Source: DTHT01 sp037444625 (lineage in GTDB: Bacteria; Acidobacteriota; Terriglobia; Bryobacterales; Bryobacteraceae). From it: a stretch of 64,000 bases of DNA. The first letter of the stretch is position 1, and every line of letters starts with the position of its first letter. The DNA lies in the NCBI GenBank assembly GCA_037444625.1, contig JBBIMA010000009.1, positions 23,741-87,740 of the forward strand, read 5' to 3'. Below, one piece after another: positions 9,742-17,471 of this stretch. Under the pieces are notes generated by a model that worked only from the letters and a program-made list of their open reading frames with translations, did not search any database and was not told the DNA's origin. A program made the translations under genes and the position numbers.

Positions 9742-11083
9742 CGCCCTCCTCCTTGCGGTCCAGGGGCACTTCGGCCGAAAGCAGGGTGCCGCGGCCGGGC
9801 TGGGAGAGGATGCTCAGGCGCCCGCCCAACTCGCGCACGCGCTCCTGGATGCCCAGCAGCCCCAAGCCCCGGCCGGAGACCGCGGCCGGATCGAAGCCCG
9901 CCCCGTCGTCCTGGATGGTCATGATCAGGGCGTCCTGCCGGCCGTGGATGGTCACCCGGATCTCGTTCGCCCGGGCGTGGCGGGCGCAGTTGGTGAGAGC
10001 CTCCTGCACCACGCGGTAGACGCAGGTGCGATGAGGCTCGGGCAGCCCCTCCAGGCGCCCGTCCAGCTCGACGCTCACCGGCACCCCGAAGCGCCGGGAG
10101 AACTCGCGCGCCTGCCATTCGACGGCAGGCGCCAGCCCCAGATCATCCAGCATCGAGGGGCGCAGGCCCATGGCCAGATCGCGCACCGTGCGCAGCGCCT
10201 CCTCGGAGAGCTTGCGCGCCTCTTCCAGCCCGGCTCGAAACTCCGCCGCCGGCGCCTCGCGCAGATCCTCCAGGCGGCGCAGCTCCATGCGCAGCCCGGT
10301 GAGCATCTGGCCCACTTCGTCGTGCAGCTCGCGCGAGATGGACTTGCGCTCGGCCTCCTGGGTCTGGACCAACTGCTGGGAGAGGCGGCGCAGTTCCTGT
10401 TCGGCCTGCTCGGCCCGCCGCCACTCCTGCTCGGTGCGCTTCTCCAGCCGGTGGATGCGCCGGATGCTCAAGCCCGAGACCGCCGCGCCCAGCACCAGGG
10501 TGGCGGCCAGCAGGCGCCCCAGATAGACCGGCAGCTCGCTGTGCTTGTTGTCAATCTGGCGCCGCTGCCTTTCCAGGTTGGCTTGATTCAATTGGCGCAG
10601 CTCGCGGGCCAGGGCCAGTACGGCGTTGCGCCGGGGCAGCACTTGATGGCGGAGGAACAGGGAGCTGAAAGCCAGCTTCTCGCGCGGCGTCCAGTCGAAC
10701 AGGGGGTCGAGGGAATCCCAATACTTGTCGAGCTCCTCGCGCAGGCGGTCCAGCTTGGGAGCGTCCTCGGCTCCGATGATGCCCCGCAGGTCGGCCAGCT
10801 CCCGGCTCATTGAGCCGCGCAGCTCGAGTAACTGGTCGCGGTACAGCCCGGCGGTGAGGTGAGAGGGATCCAGCAGATAATCGCGCACCAGCACGCCGGA
10901 GAAATGGACCTCGGTGCGCAATTCGTTCAGGCTCTGCGCGCTGCGCTGGTAGTTGTCGTAAAGCGAGGAGATCTCGGCGTAAATCTGGCGCGTGGTGCGC
11001 AGCATGGCCAGACCCGAGAGGGTGATCAGCGCCAGCAAGGCGCCGAAAGCCACCGCCAGGGCGGGACCGGTGCGGCTTCTCAT
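9710..11083 (-). CDS. Membrane sensor histidine kinase (HisKA_3/NarX-like)
   Basis: The 457-residue kinase has two transmembrane segments (about 9-28 and 186-208) enclosing a ~155-residue periplasmic helical sensor region. A short coiled-coil stretch (212-245) leads to a HisKA_3 dimerisation domain with the phospho-acceptor His254 in ISRELHDEVGQML, and a HATPase domain with the N-box EALTNCARHARAN, DDGAGFDP and GRGLGLLGIQERV. This is the NarX/DegS type that pairs with LuxR-type regulators, matching the overlapping gene downstream. GGAGGAGC precedes the ATG. The periplasmic part has no recognisable ligand motif, so the signal is unknown. Confidence 0.93.
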   Translation of the reverse strand: MRSRTGPALAVAFGALLALITLSGLAMLRTTRQIYAEISSLYDNYQRSAQSLNELRTEVHFSGVLVRDYLLDPSHLTAGLYRDQLLELRGSMSRELADLRGIIGAEDAPKLDRLREELDKYWDSLDPLFDWTPREKLAFSSLFLRHQVLPRRNAVLALARELRQLNQANLERQRRQIDNKHSELPVYLGRLLAATLVLGAAVSGLSIRRIHRLEKRTEQEWRRAEQAEQELRRLSQQLVQTQEAERKSISRELHDEVGQMLTGLRMELRRLEDLREAPAAEFRAGLEEARKLSEEALRTVRDLAMGLRPSMLDDLGLAPAVEWQAREFSRRFGVPVSVELDGRLEGLPEPHRTCVYRVVQEALTNCARHARANEIRVTIHGRQDALIMTIQDDGAGFDPAAVSGRGLGLLGIQERVRELGGRLSILSQPGRGTLLSAEVPLDRKEEGDEPDTRPAGR

Positions 11084-11178
11084 GGTGCTCCTCCGGGGCT
11101 ACCCTTATTTTCGCGCCGGAATCCGGTCCGGGCGGGATGGCGGCCGGCGCCGCGGGACGCCATGCTGGAGGCGTGCTG

Positions 11179-11994
11179 GTGGTGTTTTCGGACCTGGACG
11201 GAACCCTGCTCGACGCCCGGAGCTACGACTGGCGGCCGGCCCGGCCCGCCCTGGAGGCCCTCCGCCGGCGCGGCGCGTCGCTGGTGTTGGCCAGCAGCAA
11301 GACCCGGGCCGAGCTGGAGTTCTGGCGCGCCCGGCTGGGCAACCGGGATCCCTACATCGTCGAGAACGGCGGCGCCTTGATTGTCCCCCGGGGCTACTTC
11401 CCCTTCCGGTTGCCGGGCGCCCTCGAGCGAGAGGACGGCCAGCTCATCGAGCTGGGCCGGCCCTACCCCGAGCTGACCGAGGCCCTGGAGGCCGCGGCGG
11501 CCGAAAGCGGCGTGCGCGTGCTGGGCTTCTCCCGCATGACGGCGGGGCAGGTCCGCCGCCGCACGGGTCTTCCCCTGGCGCAGGCGCGGCTGGCCAAGCA
11601 GCGCGAGTATGACGAAGCCTTCCAGATCCTGGGCTCGACGCCCCCGGAGCCTCTGCTGCGGGCCATCGAGCGGTGCGGGCTGCGCTGGACGCGCGGCGGC
11701 CGCTTTTACCACATCCTGGGCGACAACGACAAGGCGGCGGCCGCCGGAATCCTCCTGGAGGCCTACCGCCGGGCGCGCGGCCCCGTCCACAGCGTCGGGC
11801 TGGGCGACGGATGGAACGACTTGGGTCTGCTTCGCCTGGTGGACACACCCGTATTGATCCGCACGCCTGCGGCGCGCGAACTCCAAGCCCTGCTGAGCCG
11901 GGCGCGCATCACCAGCCGTCCCGGACCGGAGGGCTGGAAGGAAGCCATCCTGGAAATCCTCAGCCAACCGGCCGCCTCAGAGGTGGTTCCATAG
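11179..11994 (+). CDS. HAD phosphatase, mannosyl/glucosyl-3-phosphoglycerate phosphatase type
   Basis: The HAD-superfamily enzyme has motif I near its N-terminus (FSDLDGTLLDA), motif II in LVLASSKTRAEL, a cap domain with ENGGALIVPRGYF and motif IV in GLGDGWNDLGLL. This pattern is that of MpgP/GpgP, which removes phosphate from mannosyl- or glucosyl-3-phosphoglycerate to give the osmolytes mannosylglycerate or glucosylglycerate. The start is uncertain: ATG 11137 or GTG 11173 are in frame. GTG 11179 is chosen because GGAGG lies seven bases before it and the family begins almost directly with motif I (271 residues). It converges on the membrane-protein gene (18-base overlap) and completes the pathway begun by the GT81-like synthase at 14026-15279. 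Confidence 0.85.
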   Translation: MVFSDLDGTLLDARSYDWRPARPALEALRRRGASLVLASSKTRAELEFWRARLGNRDPYIVENGGALIVPRGYFPFRLPGALEREDGQLIELGRPYPELTEALEAAAAESGVRVLGFSRMTAGQVRRRTGLPLAQARLAKQREYDEAFQILGSTPPEPLLRAIERCGLRWTRGGRFYHILGDNDKAAAAGILLEAYRRARGPVHSVGLGDGWNDLGLLRLVDTPVLIRTPAARELQALLSRARITSRPGPEGWKEAILEILSQPAASEVVP

Positions 11995-12678
11995 CGACTT
12001 TTCCTCGCCGTCCCCGGCGCGGGCCGGCTCGCCCCAGCGCCGCTTGAGAGCGCCGTGCACTCCGAGCCCCAGCGCCAGGCTGGCCGCCAGCACGGCGCCG
12101 CCCACCACCAGCACGAAGGCCGCCAGGAAGACCTCGCGGGCGAAGTTCAGATGATCGGCCGCCGCCACCACCGCCACGAACATGATCAGCACGCGCACCC
12201 CGGCGGCCAGCCGGCGCGGGTGAGGCAGATCCTCGTTGACCGCCCACACCAGCATGCTCCGGCCCAGGAACTGGGCCAGCCAGGCGCCGGCCAGCAGGAT
12301 CAGGGCGGCGGTGGCCAGCTTGGGCAGCAGGAAGACCACCGCCTGAACGATCTGGCTGGTCAGGGCGGTGTTGAAAGCGTTCAGCGCGGTCAGCAGGCCG
12401 ATCAGCAGGATCAGCCAGTAGGCGCCGGCCGCCACCAGGGGCGCGGCCTGCATGGGCCGGCTGCGGCCCAGCATCGAGGCCAGGCCGCTCTCCAGCAGAA
12501 ACCGGTCCAGCCAGGCGGTCTTGGTGATGCGCATTACCAGCAGGCGCACCAGCGCGGCGATCAGCAGGGCGGCCAGGAAAATGACCAGCCCGGCCAGCAG
12601 GGGCGGCACGTAGGCGGTCGCGGTTTGAGCCAGGCGCTGAAGCGACTGTTCGAGAATTTCGCGCAGCGTGGCGATCAT
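11977..12678 (-). CDS. Five-helix membrane protein resembling a mechanosensitive-channel TM module
   Basis: The 233-residue protein has about five hydrophobic helices (24-48, 80-100, 111-137, 157-175, 183-208) rich in Ala, Leu and Gly. The helix pattern with LPKLATAALILLAGAWLAQFLG resembles the conserved TM-helix repeat found in small MscS-related proteins, but the cytoplasmic MscS beta-domain is missing. Its ATG overlaps the stop of the glycosyltransferase gene upstream by four bases (ATGA), so it is translationally coupled to osmolyte-type genes. A role in solute release or turgor sensing is inferred from the context and the fold resemblance. A structural membrane protein is the alternative. 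Confidence 0.75.
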   Translation of the reverse strand: MIATLREILEQSLQRLAQTATAYVPPLLAGLVIFLAALLIAALVRLLVMRITKTAWLDRFLLESGLASMLGRSRPMQAAPLVAAGAYWLILLIGLLTALNAFNTALTSQIVQAVVFLLPKLATAALILLAGAWLAQFLGRSMLVWAVNEDLPHPRRLAAGVRVLIMFVAVVAAADHLNFAREVFLAAFVLVVGGAVLAASLALGLGVHGALKRRWGEPARAGDGEEKSLWNHL

Positions 12679-13988
12679 GGTTTCACCTCCACGGGCGCAG
12701 GCTGGGCTTTGGGCGCCGCCGGCGGGCGGACGGAATCCCAGCGCGCCGCCAGATAAGGCTTGGCCGCCTCGAAGGCCAGGCAGAGCTGCTCGATGCGCTC
12801 CTCGACCTCCGAGGAAATCATGCTTTCCGTCTCCAGAACGAAGGAGGCCACGCGGCCCAGGTACAGGGGCGTGAGCGAACGCAGCAGGTGCCCGCGTTCC
12901 ACGGGCAGGGCGCGGTGGGCGCAGGCGAAGTCCAGCACGATGCGGGCCCAGAGTTCGTCCGGCAGCCGCCAGCCTCGCGGGTCGGCCTCCGCCTGCCGGC
13001 AGAGGGCCAGCAGGGCCTCCAGAGTGCCCCGCTCCAGCGCCAGGGCCAGAATCTCGCGCAGCTCGCGGCAGCCGGTCAGAAAGGATTTCACCATCCGCTC
13101 CAGGTTCACCGGCACCGGATCCAGGCCCACGTCGAAGCGGAACCCGAACAGATCCGCCGGACGACTCCCGCTGACGCCGCGCCAGACCGCCTCGTACTCT
13201 CGCATCAGGGTGAACACGCTGCCTACCACCTGGTGCAGCATGGCGCTCAAGTCCGCCGCCGGGTCCTTGGCGTCGTGCAGCTTGGCTCCCAGGAAGCTCT
13301 GGCAGACCTGGAAGCCCTCGGCGATGGCGATGGTGGTCATCCAGATGTCAATGCCATAGCGGGCCACGTCGGTCTCCCAGTCCTTGCGCTCCAGATAGCG
13401 GGCGAGCAGGCGGGCCGAGACGCCGAAGTCGCCCCCGATGGGCTGGCGCACGCGCAACCCGTAAAGGGCCCGGGTGAGCGGATAGACGATGCTGTTGGTG
13501 ATCGTGCCGTCGTACTTGTGCCGGTGGTAGTAGGGGGCCACGAAATCGTAGCCGGCGTGCAGGATGGGCCGCAGCAGCAGGTCTATCCATTCCGGCGTGA
13601 TCGAGCGCAGATCGGCGTCCACCACCGCGCAGGCCCGCGCTCCCAGCTCGCGGGCCAGGGTGAAGATCAGGCGGAAGGCGCTGCCCTTGCCGGGAATGCC
13701 GTGGTAAGGCAGCGAGAGCCGGTGCACGGGCAGCAGCGGGGTGGACAACAGCAACAGTTGGGGCGACTCGATCGAAGCGCTCAGCACCGCCTCGCGGGTT
13801 CCGTCGCGCGAGCCGCCGTCGGAGTTGATGATCACGGCGGAAAGCTGACCGAAGTACTTGGCCAGCCCGGCCTGGGCCGCCCGCACCACGTGTCCGATGG
13901 TGCGGGCGTTGTTGTAGCTGGGGATGCCGACCACCAAGTCGGCCTGCTTGAGCCCTGCCAGGGCTCTGCGCGCTTCATCGCTCGACAT
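12675..13988 (-). CDS. GT-A fold glycosyltransferase linked to the osmolyte cassette
   Basis: This 437-residue predicted cytosolic glycosyltransferase has a clear GT-A N-terminus: VVGIPSYNNARTIG, NSDGGSRDGT (residues 55-64), GKGSAFRLIF (about 100-109) and the metal-binding DAD at 124-126 (VVDADLRSITPEW). PIGGDFGVSARLLARYL and ETDVARYGIDIWMTT follow. The last ~200 residues look helical and are unlike common GT2 enzymes. It lies 37 bases downstream of the GT81-like synthase and overlaps the channel-like gene by four bases. It may extend or modify the glucosylglycerate product, or be a second synthase with another donor. Which donor and acceptor it uses cannot be read from the sequence. Confidence 0.8.
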   Translation of the reverse strand: MSSDEARRALAGLKQADLVVGIPSYNNARTIGHVVRAAQAGLAKYFGQLSAVIINSDGGSRDGTREAVLSASIESPQLLLLSTPLLPVHRLSLPYHGIPGKGSAFRLIFTLARELGARACAVVDADLRSITPEWIDLLLRPILHAGYDFVAPYYHRHKYDGTITNSIVYPLTRALYGLRVRQPIGGDFGVSARLLARYLERKDWETDVARYGIDIWMTTIAIAEGFQVCQSFLGAKLHDAKDPAADLSAMLHQVVGSVFTLMREYEAVWRGVSGSRPADLFGFRFDVGLDPVPVNLERMVKSFLTGCRELREILALALERGTLEALLALCRQAEADPRGWRLPDELWARIVLDFACAHRALPVERGHLLRSLTPLYLGRVASFVLETESMISSEVEERIEQLCLAFEAAKPYLAARWDSVRPPAAPKAQPAPVEVKP

Positions 13989-14025
13989 GCACGCCGCCGA
14001 TGCTCCGCAGGGAGGGGAACCGGTT

Positions 14026-15279
14026 TCAGGCCGCCGAAACCGCCGCCACCGGTTCGATCCGCGCCGCCGGCCGCCGGGCGTCGGCCTCGACCGCCTCCCG
14101 CAGGTAGCGGAAGAAATCCGGGATGGCCGAGATCACGCGGTTCCAGTTGGGGATCTGGGGCGGACCCAGCGGATCCTCCAGGTACTCTTCGGCCGCCTGG
14201 CGCAGGCTGCGCGCGAAGGTGGCCACGGCCAGCTCCTCGGCGTGCCGGTCGAATTGCAAGCCGTTGAGCAAGGCGTCGGCGTAATAGCGGTCAATGGTGT
14301 CCTCGGCCAGGCGCACGTAGCGCACCTGGAGGCTGCGGAAGTGGTCCTTGGTGAAGACCAGGCCCTCGCCCGCCATGGTGCGGAACAGCGACTTGGCCAC
14401 GTCCACCGTCATGCGCCGCAGCCCGCGGGCCGGATCCTCCGCCGAGAGGCTCTGATGCTTGTGCTCGTAATTGTCGGCCAGATCCACCTGGCAGACCCGG
14501 GAGACCGCGCAGTTGCGGAAAACCTCGGCCAGAACCCCCACCTCCAGTCCCCAGTCCCCCGGGATGCGGTTCACCCGGGCCAGATTGGCCTTCATGGCGA
14601 ACTCCCCGGCCAGGGGGTAGCGGAAGCTGTCCAGGAACTTCAAAAACGGGGCGCCGGGCGCCATGCCTTCCATGGCCCGTATCAGCGGGGTGACGAACAG
14701 CCGGGTGACCCGGCCGTGCATGCGGTCGGTGACCCGGGCGTAGTAGCCCTTGCAGAACTCGAAGCCCAGGTTGGGATTGGCCACCGGGTAGCACAGGCGG
14801 GCCACCAGCCGCCGGTCGTAGTTGACGATGTCGCAATCGTGCAGGGCGATCACGCCGCAGTCCCCGGCCGCCAGCAGGAAGCCGTAGGCCAGCCAGCAGG
14901 AGCGTCCCTTGCCGTCGCTGCCGGCCGAGAGCCCCTGGGCCTCCAGCAGCCGGAACAGCTCCTGGATGCGAGGACTGTCTATCCACAGGATGGTCACCGG
15001 CTGCGGGAAGTCCTCGAAGAACCGGACCACCCGCTCGTACTGGCTCTGATCGGCCCGGCCCAGCGCCACCACGATGCGGCGCAGGTAGCGGACCCGGGCC
15101 AGCTCGTCGGCGATCCGGCGCATCGCCGGGGTTTCGAACTCCGCGTATAGGGCGGGCAGAACCAGCCCGATAGGGGTCTCCGAGGAAAACCGCTCCAGCT
15201 CGCTCTCCAGCCGCTCCAAGCCGTTCGGATTCAGCCGATGCAGCGTAGCCACCAAACCGGTCTGATAGAAGTCTGCCAT
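14026..15279 (-). CDS. gpgS: Glucosyl-3-phosphoglycerate synthase (GT81-like)
   Basis: From the ATG at 15279 (MADFYQTGLVATLHRL) the protein has 417 residues. The frame is open 20 codons further, but two GGGAGG/GGAGG sites lie just ahead of this start and it matches the N-terminus I recall for the family. GT-A features are LPALYAEFETPAM, the GKGR loop near 123, the metal-binding HDCD at 147-150, NPNLGFEFCKGYYARV, YPLAGEFAM and IPGDWGLEVGVL. The family joins NDP-glucose to 3-phosphoglycerate, the first step of glucosylglycerate synthesis. The phosphatase for the second step is at 11179-11994. Mannosyl specificity is possible but less likely given the close likeness to GpgS-type sequences. Confidence 0.85.
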   Translation of the reverse strand: MADFYQTGLVATLHRLNPNGLERLESELERFSSETPIGLVLPALYAEFETPAMRRIADELARVRYLRRIVVALGRADQSQYERVVRFFEDFPQPVTILWIDSPRIQELFRLLEAQGLSAGSDGKGRSCWLAYGFLLAAGDCGVIALHDCDIVNYDRRLVARLCYPVANPNLGFEFCKGYYARVTDRMHGRVTRLFVTPLIRAMEGMAPGAPFLKFLDSFRYPLAGEFAMKANLARVNRIPGDWGLEVGVLAEVFRNCAVSRVCQVDLADNYEHKHQSLSAEDPARGLRRMTVDVAKSLFRTMAGEGLVFTKDHFRSLQVRYVRLAEDTIDRYYADALLNGLQFDRHAEELAVATFARSLRQAAEEYLEDPLGPPQIPNWNRVISAIPDFFRYLREAVEADARRPAARIEPVAAVSAA

Positions 15280-15406
15280 CAGCCTCCCCTCCCGAACTTC
15301 CAGACTAGCCGCCGGGGACCGGCAATCCCATACAGGCAAGGGAGTAACCTGGGCCGGAAAAGGGGGTAGTCGGCCGGGCCGAGAGCGGGCCGGCGGCGAG
15401 CGGCGC

Positions 15407-16024
15407 CTACAGCGCCTCGCCCGGGCGGCAGACCAGCGAGAGGAATTCCTCGCGCGTGCCCTTGCGCGTGCGGAAGGCGCCCAGCATCGCGCTGGTGACC
15501 GCCCCGGAATGCTGCTTCTCCACCCCGCGCATCATCATGCAGAAGTGCCGCGCCTGGCAGACCACGCCCACGCCCAGGGGGTTCAGCACGTCCTGGAGGG
15601 TCTGGGCCACTTGCTGCGTGAGCCGCTCTTGAAGCTGGAGCCGCCGGGCGAACATGTCCACGATGCGCGGGATCTTGCTCAACCCGATGACCTTCTGGCG
15701 CGGGATGTAGGCCACGTGCATCTTGCCGAAGAAGGGCAGCAGATGGTGCTCGCAGAGGCTGAAGAACTCGATGTCTTTGACGATGACCATCTCGTCGTAG
15801 TTGACCGTGAACAGGGCTCCGTTGATGACCTCTTCGAGCTTGACCCGGTAGCCGCTGGTCAGGTATTCCAGCGCCTTTTGGATGCGCTCGGGCGTGCGCC
15901 GCAAGCCTTCGCGGCCGGGATCTTCGCCCAACTGCCGGAGCACCTCTTCCATCAGCGAGGCCACCGAGCCGGCCGGGCGCCGGGCGGGGAACTCCCTCAG
16001 AACGGCTCTCGCACGCGGTTTCAC
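15407..16024 (-). CDS. folE: GTP cyclohydrolase I
   Basis: The 205-residue enzyme converts GTP to 7,8-dihydroneopterin triphosphate, the entry to folate, tetrahydrobiopterin and queuosine precursors. Zinc and active-site signatures are FSLCEHHLLPFFGKMHVAYIP and VVCQARHFCMMMRG, with RLQLQERLTQQVA between them, as in canonical single-domain FolE. The GTG start overlaps the stop of the upstream pterin-synthase gene (GTGA), so folE is translationally coupled to it. Being the last of a three-gene pterin operon, it probably feeds the two synthases ahead of it. Confidence 0.96.
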   Translation of the reverse strand: MKPRARAVLREFPARRPAGSVASLMEEVLRQLGEDPGREGLRRTPERIQKALEYLTSGYRVKLEEVINGALFTVNYDEMVIVKDIEFFSLCEHHLLPFFGKMHVAYIPRQKVIGLSKIPRIVDMFARRLQLQERLTQQVAQTLQDVLNPLGVGVVCQARHFCMMMRGVEKQHSGAVTSAMLGAFRTRKGTREEFLSLVCRPGEAL

Positions 16025-16449
16025 TCTTCCTCCATGATCTCAAAACTGTTGCGCCGGGTTTCCTGAAGCCGGATTCGGGCCAGGCGCGGCTCCCCGTCGG
16101 GGAAGGCCTCCGGCCAGCGCTCCCGAAGCCGCCGGCTGATGGCGCGGGCCAGGTTCTCCGAGGTGGGCGGAGCGGCGGCGAACTCCGGGATTTCGGCGTT
16201 CAGGTTGCGCCCGTGAAAGACCTCGAGCACGGCGCGGGAGACCAGCCGGTCCAGGGCGGCGGGATTGAGCACCCGGCCGGTGGCGGGTTGTCGGCGGCCC
16301 TGGGCGCTGACCTCGAGCAGGTAGTCGTGGCCGTGGCCGTAAGGATTATTGCACTTGCCGTAGGCGGCGCGATTTTCGCCCGGGGTCAGCCCGGGAGCGT
16401 GCAGCCGGTGGCAGGCCGAGAAGCGATAGCGCCGCGTCACCCGCATCAT
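16021..16449 (-). CDS. 6-pyruvoyl-tetrahydropterin synthase family, cysteine-bearing paralogue
   Basis: This is a 142-residue COG0720 protein. Zinc-binding histidines are His14 (FSACH), His39 and His41 (YGHGH), and the catalytic cysteine is Cys33 in YGKCNNPYGHGHDY. The spacing Cys-x5-HGH matches the animal-type PTPS that acts on dihydroneopterin triphosphate in tetrahydrobiopterin synthesis, rather than typical QueD spacing. The start at 16449 overlaps the stop of the other paralogue (ATGA) and its stop overlaps folE. A role in making a tetrahydropterin cofactor is inferred; no sepiapterin reductase gene is visible nearby. Confidence 0.88.
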   Translation of the reverse strand: MMRVTRRYRFSACHRLHAPGLTPGENRAAYGKCNNPYGHGHDYLLEVSAQGRRQPATGRVLNPAALDRLVSRAVLEVFHGRNLNAEIPEFAAAPPTSENLARAISRRLRERWPEAFPDGEPRLARIRLQETRRNSFEIMEEE

Positions 16450-16862
16450 GACTCGTCTCCGAAGCAGTCCACGTAATAGTCCTCGGTTTCCCAGACGCGC
16501 ACGGCATGCAGGCGGCGGCCGGCGACGCGTACTTCCGGCTCCAGACGCCGCCAGATCTCGCGGGCCAGGTTTTCCGCCGTAGGCACGACGCGATCGAAGG
16601 GCGGGACCTCGTAATTGAGGAAGCGATGGTCCATGGGCTCGATGACCGTGCGGCGCAGGATCTCCTTGAGCGCCTTCAGGTCGAACACCATGCCGGTGAC
16701 CGGATCGGGCGGGCCCTCGAGGGTGACTTCCACCGCCCAGTTGTGACCATGGCCGTGAGGGTTGGCCGCCTCGCCGTACAGCTCCCGGTTCTGGCTCTCG
16801 GAGAGCTCCGGCAGGCGGCAGAAGTGCGCCGCGGAGAACTCGACGCGACGGGTGACTAGCAT
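16446..16862 (-). CDS. 6-pyruvoyl-tetrahydropterin synthase paralogue lacking the catalytic cysteine
   Basis: This 138-residue COG0720 protein keeps the zinc histidines (His13 in FSAAHF, His38 and His40 in PHGHGHNW) and the family core. At the position of the catalytic cysteine it reads YGEAANP, so Cys is replaced by Ala, with Glu next to it. The start ATG at 16862 is chosen for its match to the family N-terminus; an in-frame GTG at 16877 would add five residues. It is first in the operon with the cysteine-bearing paralogue and folE. The altered site implies a different reaction (for example a lyase step as in PTPS-III enzymes that use Glu) or a non-catalytic partner role. Both are inference. 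Confidence 0.85.
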   Translation of the reverse strand: MLVTRRVEFSAAHFCRLPELSESQNRELYGEAANPHGHGHNWAVEVTLEGPPDPVTGMVFDLKALKEILRRTVIEPMDHRFLNYEVPPFDRVVPTAENLAREIWRRLEPEVRVAGRRLHAVRVWETEDYYVDCFGDES

Positions 16863-16888
16863 GGCGGCCGATGCCACTCCAAGTAGTT

Positions 16889-16918
16889 TTGATGCCCGGC
16901 CCGGCGAACGGATACACT
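16889..16918 (+). promoter_or_regulatory. Promoter of the TlpA-GlcD-URO-D operon
   Basis: TTGATG (16889-16894), an 18-base spacer and TACACT (16913-16918) form a plausible sigma-70 promoter in the 87-base divergent gap between the pterin operon and the thioredoxin gene. Transcription would start about 25 bases before the GTG at 16950, leaving room for the AGGAAGGAAGG ribosome site. Confidence 0.5.
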
Positions 16919-16949
16919 GAAATCATAGCAGTGAGGAAGGAAGGCTGAA

Positions 16950-17471
16950 GTGAACCGAGACCGCCTGCTGCGGCTGCTCATCGCCGTCTGCCTGGCGTTG
17001 CTGGCTTACGGCGTGATGCGGGCGCTGCGCGAGCCGGTGGTCAACGTGAACGACACCGCCCCGGAGTTCCGCATCGTGGCCGACAACGGGCGCGCCGTAT
17101 CGCGCTCGGACTTCGGCGGGCGGCTGCTGGTGCTGAACTTCTGGGCGACTTGGTGCCCGCCCTGCCTGGAGGAGATGCCGTCGCTCGATCGCTTTCAGCA
17201 GGCGCTGGCTTCTTCGGGCGTGGTGGTTCTGGGCATCAGCGTGGATCGGGACGAGAAGGCCTACCGGCGGTTTCTGGCCGGCGCGCGGGTCTCCTTCCTG
17301 ACGGCGCGCGACCCGGAGGCCCGCATCAGCGCCCGCTACGGCACCTTCAAGTACCCCGAGACCTACCTGATTGACCGTCGGGGGCGGGTGCTGGAGAAAT
17401 TCATCGGGCCGGCCGATTGGAGCGACCCGGAGATCATCCGGCGCGTCAAGACATTTCTGGAGGGCTCGTGA
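16950..17471 (+). CDS. Membrane-anchored TlpA/ResA-like thioredoxin
   Basis: The 173-residue protein starts at a GTG preceded by AGGAAGGAAGG. A single N-terminal hydrophobic segment (about residues 6-25) anchors or exports it. The thioredoxin fold carries the redox motif WCPPC at 68-72 (FWATWCPPCLEEMPS), preceded by the DTAPEF entry strand and followed by VVVLGISVDRDE and FKYPETYLIDRRG, typical of TlpA/ResA and AhpC-TSA-like proteins. It probably reduces disulfides in exported proteins, e.g. apocytochromes. Its stop overlaps the GTG of the FAD oxidase gene, so the two are coupled, though no cytochrome gene is nearby. Confidence 0.9.
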   Translation: MNRDRLLRLLIAVCLALLAYGVMRALREPVVNVNDTAPEFRIVADNGRAVSRSDFGGRLLVLNFWATWCPPCLEEMPSLDRFQQALASSGVVVLGISVDRDEKAYRRFLAGARVSFLTARDPEARISARYGTFKYPETYLIDRRGRVLEKFIGPADWSDPEIIRRVKTFLEGS

